A stretch of DNA of 64,000 bases from Pseudomonas sp. R-28-1W-6 (lineage in GTDB: Bacteria > Pseudomonadota > Gammaproteobacteria > Pseudomonadales > Pseudomonadaceae): NCBI RefSeq assembly GCF_009799925.1, contig NZ_WELK01000003.1:368417-432416 (forward strand). Reading direction: 5' to 3'. The notes beneath the pieces were generated by a model that worked only from the letters and a program-made list of their open reading frames with translations, had not been told where the DNA came from and searched no databases. The translations under genes were made by a program, and so were the position numbers. Positions 58,171-64,000 of this stretch are shown one piece after another; position 1 is the stretch's first letter, and each line of letters begins with the position of its first letter.

Positions 58171-58689
58171 TTAACGGGGAGGAAGCGCATCGAGACGATC
58201 AATGATTTCCTGCACCACCATGCGCGGCGGACGCTCATCGGTCTCGATGATCACATCCGCAATCTCTCGGTACAGGGGATCACGAATCTGCATAAGACTT
58301 GCGAGCACCTTGGCCGGATCGGAATTGCGCAGCAGCGGGCGATTGCGGTCACGCGAGGTGCGATCCAGCTGCTGCTCTACCGAGGCATGCAGGTAGATCA
58401 CCCGGCCGCCAGCACGAAGCGCCTGGCGATTCTCCGGCCGCAGCACTACACCGCCGCCGGTCGCAATCACCACACCACCAAGCTCGCAGAGCTCCGCGAT
58501 CATCGACTGCTCGCGCTCGCGAAACCCCTGCTCACCCTCGACATCGAAGATCCAAGGAATGTCAGCACCGGTGCGCTGCTCGATCTCCTTGTCGGAGTCC
58601 TTGAACTGCAACTTCAACTCTTTTGCCAACAACCGCCCGATGGTGCTCTTACCAGCCCCCATCGGGCCTACCAGTATCAAATTCCTCAC
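58171..58689 (-). CDS. aroK: Shikimate kinase
   Basis: AroK (172 residues) phosphorylates shikimate. Its P-loop GPMGAGKST lies at 8-16, the shikimate-binding Asp is in FKDSDKEIE and [14 protein letters not shown] follows. Its ATG is 4 nt downstream of the pilQ stop, so it is probably co-transcribed with pilMNOPQ as in other pseudomonads. Confidence 0.97.
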   Translation of the reverse strand: MRNLILVGPMGAGKSTIGRLLAKELKLQFKDSDKEIEQRTGADIPWIFDVEGEQGFREREQSMIAELCELGGVVIATGGGVVLRPENRQALRAGGRVIYLHASVEQQLDRTSRDRNRPLLRNSDPAKVLASLMQIRDPLYREIADVIIETDERPPRMVVQEIIDRLDALPPR

Positions 58690-58693
58690 AACA

Positions 58694-60799
58694 TCAACGA
58701 CTCACGGCGATGGCTTGGTTGTTCATGATGCGTGGAGTGATGAATACCAGCAGCTCATTCTTGCTTTCCTGGACAATATCGCGCCGGAAAAGACGACCAA
58801 GAAAAGGCATATCCCCCAGAAGAGGCACTTTCTCCACCGCTTTACTTTGGGTGTTAGAGAAGACGCCACCGATGACAATAGTCTCACCATCACTCACCAG
58901 AACCTTGGCGTTCACCTCGTTCTTTCTGATCGGTGGAACACCCAGCACCGCGTTCTCGTAATCCGGCTCGTCCTTATTAACCTTAACTTCCATGATGATA
59001 CGGTTATCCGGTGTGATTTGCGGCGTAACCTCCAAGGCAAGGGCTGCCTCTTTGAACGAGACGGTTGTCGCGCCACTGGAGCTTGACTCCTGATAGGGCA
59101 CTTCGGAGCCCTTGAGGATCTTGGCCGTTTCCTTATCAGAAGTTACAACCTTGGGCTGTGAAATTACCTCGCCATTACCGGTCTTTTCCATGGCAGACAG
59201 CTGCAGGTCAAGGATCACATTATCCGTCAAGAAACCGATGCCGATACCCGAAGTGCTATTTGCAACCCCCATATCGACAAAGGGCACATTCATGGTCGCA
59301 TCTTGCGAAGTGTAATCCCCGGCAGTTTTGGTGCCTGGCAACAGGAGGTTGCCATCATCATCAAAGCCCCTCGCGCCATCCTTGCCATAGAAACTCCAAT
59401 TATTGTCACCAAGGAATGCCCCGCCCCAGCGGACACCCAGACTCTTATCAAAACCGACACTGGCCTCAACAATCCGAGCCTCAATCATCACCTGACGAAC
59501 TGGTATATCCAGTTGCGCAACTATGCGGCGCAATTCATCCAAATTCTCCTGGGTTTGAAAGGCGATTATACTATTGGTGCGATCGTCAACAGTAACGGAG
59601 CCCCGCTCCGCCTTATCCCCGGACTCCAAACCTGCAACAGATTGAAACAGCGCAGCAATATCTGAGGCCTTGGCGTAGTTAACCTGTATCAACTCCCTAC
59701 GCAGAGGCGCAAGTTCGGCTATTTGATTCTTGGCCTCCAACTCCTGACGCTCACGAGCAGCAATTTCATCTGCCGGAGCGACCAACAGCACATTGCCCAC
59801 CTTGCGCTTATCAAGCCCGCGGGTCTTGAGCACCAGATCCAGCGCCTGATCCCAAGGCACGTTCTGCAGACGCAGGGTTATATTGCCCTGCACGGTATCG
59901 CTGGCCACCAGATTGAGATCAGTGAAGTCAGCAATCAACTGAAGGACCGAGCGAACATCGATATCCTGAAAATTCAGGGACAGCTTCTCGCCCGAGTAAG
60001 CAAAGCGCTCAGCCTTACGCTTCTCCACATCATCCTGGGTTAGCGGCTTGACACTGACAGTCAGCTTGTTGTCCGTCTGGAAGACCAAATAGTCATACAG
60101 ACCGGACGGCTCAATGGAAATATTGGTTTTATCCCCCTCAGTGACAGCACTGACGAACTGAACGGGCGTTGCAAAGTCCTTTACATCCAAGCGCACCTTC
60201 AATGCGTCAGGCAACTGGGTCTTAGCAAAACTCAAGCGAATCTTGCCACCCTGCTCCTGAATATCGGGGCTAACCGTGGCATCTGACAATTCGATAACAA
60301 CATTGCCTTCACCGAGTTCGCCACGCTGGAAATCAACACCCTTAATTTCCCTCCCAACTGACGGCAAGGGACGAGCAGGCTGAGCAACAGCAGGAGAGGA
60401 CGGTGCCGCAGAACTCGCAGATGCATCACCCACTACTACGTATATGTTATTACCCTCAGCACGAGTACTGTAGGGCATTAGCGTAGACAAATTCACAATC
60501 AAACGGGTGCGATCCTTCGCCTCCACCACGGTAACGCTGCGAGCATTACCAACACCTAGCTCGCGGTTCTTGGTACCTAGCTTATTCGCCACTCCCGGCA
60601 AATCGAGGGCAATACGGGCAGGCTGCTCAATCGTGTAGCCGCGCGGAGCAACTACAGGCTCATCAAATGTCAGCTTTAACTCAACCTTGTCACCTGGCAG
60701 CGAGGCCACATCCAAACCTTGCAAGTTTGCTGCAAGCAGACTGGGCGCAAAAATAGCGACAGCAAGCGAGACACCAAGACGAGATAAATAGCCGTTCAT
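58694..60799 (-). CDS. pilQ: Type IV pilus secretin PilQ
   Basis: The outer-membrane ring through which type IV pili emerge. The 701-residue protein begins [24 protein letters not shown] (signal peptide), then N-terminal AMIN domains (about 25-250), an STN/N0 domain ([23 protein letters not shown]), an N1 domain and the secretin core with [12 protein letters not shown] and [18 protein letters not shown] longer start at 60853 (18 extra residues) has a better SD (AGGAG, 9 nt) and directly follows the pilP stop; the shorter start gives the normal signal peptide. Confidence 0.95.
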   Translation of the reverse strand: MNGYLSRLGVSLAVAIFAPSLLAANLQGLDVASLPGDKVELKLTFDEPVVAPRGYTIEQPARIALDLPGVANKLGTKNRELGVGNARSVTVVEAKDRTRLIVNLSTLMPYSTRAEGNNIYVVVGDASASSAAPSSPAVAQPARPLPSVGREIKGVDFQRGELGEGNVVIELSDATVSPDIQEQGGKIRLSFAKTQLPDALKVRLDVKDFATPVQFVSAVTEGDKTNISIEPSGLYDYLVFQTDNKLTVSVKPLTQDDVEKRKAERFAYSGEKLSLNFQDIDVRSVLQLIADFTDLNLVASDTVQGNITLRLQNVPWDQALDLVLKTRGLDKRKVGNVLLVAPADEIAARERQELEAKNQIAELAPLRRELIQVNYAKASDIAALFQSVAGLESGDKAERGSVTVDDRTNSIIAFQTQENLDELRRIVAQLDIPVRQVMIEARIVEASVGFDKSLGVRWGGAFLGDNNWSFYGKDGARGFDDDGNLLLPGTKTAGDYTSQDATMNVPFVDMGVANSTSGIGIGFLTDNVILDLQLSAMEKTGNGEVISQPKVVTSDKETAKILKGSEVPYQESSSSGATTVSFKEAALALEVTPQITPDNRIIMEVKVNKDEPDYENAVLGVPPIRKNEVNAKVLVSDGETIVIGGVFSNTQSKAVEKVPLLGDMPFLGRLFRRDIVQESKNELLVFITPRIMNNQAIAVSR

Positions 60800-60853
60800 C
60801 AGCTTGCCCCATTGTGCAGATATATAATTATTTTCCATGCCTGAAATCGCCAT

Positions 60854-61378
60854 TTAAGAGCGCTCCTTGAGAGACAGAGACCGAGGTCGCTCAAGCCACC
60901 CCCCCTCACCATCGGGAACAATTTCAATCACATCCACTTTAGCCTCATCGATCACCGTGACGCGGCCGTGGTTGCGCCCGAGGTAGTCCCCCGCCTTGAC
61001 ACGATGCACTCCGCCCGCCCCACGAATCAGTGCATATACTGAACCTTGGTTCGCAAGCGTTCCGACCATTTCAAAAGTTTCTATATTGAAGCCCTCAAGA
61101 AATTGGCGAACCCGTGTTTCGTCGGGTTTTACATCTTTCGAGCCTTTTTGCTGACTCGCGAGATCAATCTTGACAGGCGGCTGGAACGGATTGCGAAGAG
61201 CAGCAGCACCGTAGGTAAACGCCTCATAAGGCTGAAACTTTGGCAAGGGCTCAATAGAACCCTTCGGGCGCGCGCGTTCTTGATCCATAAAAGCTTGAAG
61301 ATCGGAAAAGTCATCGCCACCAACGCACCCAGCAAGAGCCAGCGCACACATTAGAAACAGCAGGCGAGCCACTGTCAT
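60854..61378 (-). CDS. pilP: Type IV pilus assembly lipoprotein PilP
   Basis: The protein (174 residues) has a lipoprotein signal with lipobox LAGC (Cys18), a Pro-rich linker and a C-terminal HR-like beta domain (VGTLANQGSVYALIRGAGGVHRVKAGDYLGRNHGRV). PilP binds the PilN-PilO heterodimer and links the inner-membrane alignment complex to PilQ. It overlaps pilO by 4 nt. Confidence 0.96.
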   Translation of the reverse strand: MTVARLLFLMCALALAGCVGGDDFSDLQAFMDQERARPKGSIEPLPKFQPYEAFTYGAAALRNPFQPPVKIDLASQQKGSKDVKPDETRVRQFLEGFNIETFEMVGTLANQGSVYALIRGAGGVHRVKAGDYLGRNHGRVTVIDEAKVDVIEIVPDGEGGWLERPRSLSLKERS

Positions 61379-61998
61379 TTCTTCAGCTCCTGGTCGTTAT
61401 ACCGGTAAGTCTTGGCGAGAACGCGCATGCGCAACTTGGAAATGTTGCCCTCCTCACTCGGCTTGATCTCGAAATCATGCAGCGTAACAATCCGCGGCAG
61501 ACTGGCAACACCACTGACGAAAGACGCCAAATCGTGATAACCACCCACTACCGACATCTGAATCGGCAGCTCGATATAGAATTGCTGAGCAACTTCCGGC
61601 TGCAACTTGATCTCTTCGAACTCCAAGCCACTCCCCAGACCGGTTCGAGTAATATCCTCAAGCAGCCCCGGCACCTCCGTATCGCTAGGCAACTGACGCA
61701 GCAAAGCCCCGAAAGACTCCTCCATTTCCTTCATCTGAACCTTGTACGCTTCCAGATTGGCAGCCTGAAAAGCCTTGCTTGAGAATTGCTGCTTTAGCGT
61801 TTCCTCTTCTGCACGCTTCCCATCCAACTGAGCCTGCAGATCTTTAAGATAAAAATTGTAGCCAAGCGCCATGGCCGCAATGAGCAACAGCATGCAAGCA
61901 ATAGCCTTTACCGCAGCAGGCCAAGAGCCCAGATTGTTCAGATCAAGCTCTGACAGATCTACCTTGCGCAAGGACTCCAGAGATTCAGTAAGGCTCAT
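61375..61998 (-). CDS. pilO: Type IV pilus alignment protein PilO
   Basis: The protein (207 residues) has one membrane helix (about 30-48, AVKAIACMLLLIAAMALGYN), a periplasmic coiled coil (LQAQLDGKRAEEETLKQQF) and a ferredoxin-like C-terminal domain. It forms heterodimers with PilN and contacts PilP. The start codon overlaps the pilN stop. Confidence 0.95.
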   Translation of the reverse strand: MSLTESLESLRKVDLSELDLNNLGSWPAAVKAIACMLLLIAAMALGYNFYLKDLQAQLDGKRAEEETLKQQFSSKAFQAANLEAYKVQMKEMEESFGALLRQLPSDTEVPGLLEDITRTGLGSGLEFEEIKLQPEVAQQFYIELPIQMSVVGGYHDLASFVSGVASLPRIVTLHDFEIKPSEEGNISKLRMRVLAKTYRYNDQELKK

Positions 61999-62620
61999 TA
62001 TTTTTTACCCCCTGCTTTTACTGGAGCTTTTTTATTAGCGCCCTTCTCTAAAATCGCCTCTTCCTCTGCCTCTTCTCCGGGGCGAGTCTGTTTGACCGTG
62101 AGTTTGAAAACGTTGGCCTGGTCAACCGCCCCTGCAGTCACCGCCTTGACCTCAGTCAAATTTGGCTCTTTCAACCAGTCCGAAGAGTCCAGATTACGCA
62201 TCAGATTGGAGACCCGATTGTTCGACTCGGCTGCGCCGGTGATGGCGATCGACTTGCCTTCCATCTTCAACTCTGAGAAATACACCCCATCCGGCAGCGT
62301 GCGGACGAACTGATCGAAAACCCGCCCAATGATCGGCCGGTTGCCCTGCAGATCCTGAATGATCTTCATCCGTTCAAGCAGTTGCGCACGCCGGGTTTTC
62401 AGCTCGCTGATTTCCTTGATTCGCGCATCCAGCACGGCAATTTCCTTGCGCACGAACTCGTTACGTGCGGTTTGCTGCTCGATGGCGCCGTTCAGGTACT
62501 GGCCGCCGAGGAATACCAAGCCAGCAGAAATCACGAGCACGCCGGCAAGAGCGACCAGAAAGCGCTGCTTGCGCTCTTCGCGCAGCTGTTCGCGCCAGGG
62601 AAGAAGGTTGATCCGTGCCA

Positions 62621-62621
<1 letters not shown>
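61998..62621 (-). CDS. pilN: Type IV pilus alignment protein PilN
   Basis: The protein (207 residues) begins MARINLLPWREQLREERKQRF. The INLLP segment is the conserved cytoplasmic peptide that binds PilM. A membrane helix (about 22-42) and periplasmic coiled coil plus ferredoxin-like domain follow. The C-terminus is rich in Glu, Lys and Ala. It abuts pilM with a one-base overlap. Confidence 0.96.
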
Positions 62622-63712
<1,091 letters not shown>

Positions 63713-63737
63713 TTACGGACTATTTATGTTTTTCCAC

Positions 63738-63766
63738 ATTAAATAACAGTCTTGACAGAAGCGCAA
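63738..63766 (-). promoter_or_regulatory. Candidate pilM promoter
   Basis: On the minus strand TTGCGC (63761-63766), a 17-bp spacer and TTTAAT (63738-63743) lie about 50 bp before the pilM ATG. Assignment is by consensus only. Confidence 0.4.
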
Positions 63767-63791
63767 ATGGCTACCCGGCAAAAAAACCGCT

Positions 63792-63797
63792 TATAAT
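63792..63797 (+). promoter_or_regulatory. Candidate -10 element of ponA
   Basis: A perfect TATAAT lies 72 bp before the ponA ATG. The matching -35 region is poor, so the promoter is tentative. Confidence 0.35.
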
Positions 63798-63869
63798 GTG
63801 AACAGTTTTCCTCTTTTCACACTGCCCCACGCTTAACTCATTCTTTTATCTGGAAATCCAAGAGTCCTA

Positions 63870-64000
63870 ATGCGTCTGCTGAAGTTTTTCTGGTGGTCTT
63901 GCGTCGCCGTTTTTTGTGGGCTAGCCCTCAGTTTCAGCGGTGCCTTCCTCTACCTTAGTCCTGGCCTGCCCTCGGTCGAGTCACTGCGCAGCATCCAGCT
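63870..64000 (+). CDS. ponA: Penicillin-binding protein 1A, N-terminal fragment (partial)
   Basis: The plus strand encodes MRLLKFFWWSCVAVFCGLAL then SFSGAFLYLSPGLPSVESLRSIQ up to the window edge: a short cytoplasmic tail, one membrane helix, and the LPSVESLR segment that opens class A PBPs. Position divergent from pilM matches, from memory, P. aeruginosa ponA (PA5045). Transglycosylase and transpeptidase domains are outside the window. Confidence 0.88.
   Translation, partial: MRLLKFFWWSCVAVFCGLALSFSGAFLYLSPGLPSVESLRSIQ

Noticed and set aside
63752..63757. TTGACA as the ponA -35 box
   Set aside because: It lies 34 nt from the TATAAT at 63792 instead of about 17, and no -10-like hexamer is at the right distance.

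Overview
The window looks like chromosomal backbone of a high-GC Pseudomonas close to the P. aeruginosa / P. alcaligenes / P. mendocina lineage. The order glnE(partial)-aceE-aceF, dipA, msrA, an acyl-CoA dehydrogenase, a CvrA/NhaP2 antiporter, an MscK-type channel, selO, metY, a tandem UspA protein and a ParA-like ATPase is, from memory, the order of the PA5014-PA5028 region of P. aeruginosa PAO1. The segment hemE-gltD-gltB-damX-aroB-aroK-pilQPONM-ponA matches PA5034-PA5045. No rRNA, tRNA, CRISPR array, integrase or intact transposase gene was seen.

Region 1-29.2 kb is housekeeping and stress functions. It holds pyruvate dehydrogenase E1/E2 behind a pair of identical-type palindromes, a c-di-GMP phosphodiesterase with a degenerate GGDEF motif, methionine sulfoxide reductase, a small membrane chemoreceptor-like protein, a retinol-saturase/phytoene-desaturase-like flavoenzyme divergent from a PadR regulator with two operator-like palindromes, RlmJ, ion transport genes, SelO, MetY, thioredoxin 2 and stress proteins.

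Region 29.3-48.0 kb is accessory and replaces what I recall as PA5029-PA5033. It is a near-gapless plus-strand operon with the gene content and order of an aryl polyene (APE, xanthomonadin/flexirubin-type pigment) cluster. In order: chain-length-factor-like ketosynthase, lysophospholipid-type acyltransferase, two ACPs, a membrane protein, a fused AMP-ligase/dehydratase, a glycosyltransferase, an LpxL-like acyltransferase, an aromatic amino acid ammonia-lyase, a thioesterase, a LolA-like carrier, an MMPL exporter, a Kef-type antiporter-like membrane protein, a flavin-dependent halogenase-like enzyme, a DUF3261-type lipoprotein, a ketosynthase, a dehydratase, a ketoreductase, a second ketosynthase and a small exported protein. 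The inferred scheme is that the lyase makes a cinnamate-type starter, the ligase loads it on an ACP, ketosynthase/ketoreductase/dehydratase cycles build a conjugated polyene, and the acyltransferases, glycosyltransferase, LolA-like carrier and exporter attach it to a lipid and move it to the outer membrane. The ligase-dehydratase fusion, the antiporter, the halogenase motif and the absence of a methyltransferase make this a distinctive version. The only two intergenic breaks of the main transcript flank the thioesterase, and both hold repeats; the larger (about 530 bp, nested palindromes) has disturbed the start of the LolA-like gene.

Region 48.0-64.0 kb returns to backbone on the minus strand: hemE, gltBD, damX-aroB-aroK and the type IV pilus assembly operon pilMNOPQ, divergent from ponA at the right edge. 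The pilQPON stretch is visibly less GC-rich than its neighbours. Dispersed repeats include three copies of a 21-bp dyad family (10635, 16036, 36829), a 225-bp element with terminal inverted repeats (5158-5382) and the nested-palindrome element at 37.4-38.0 kb.
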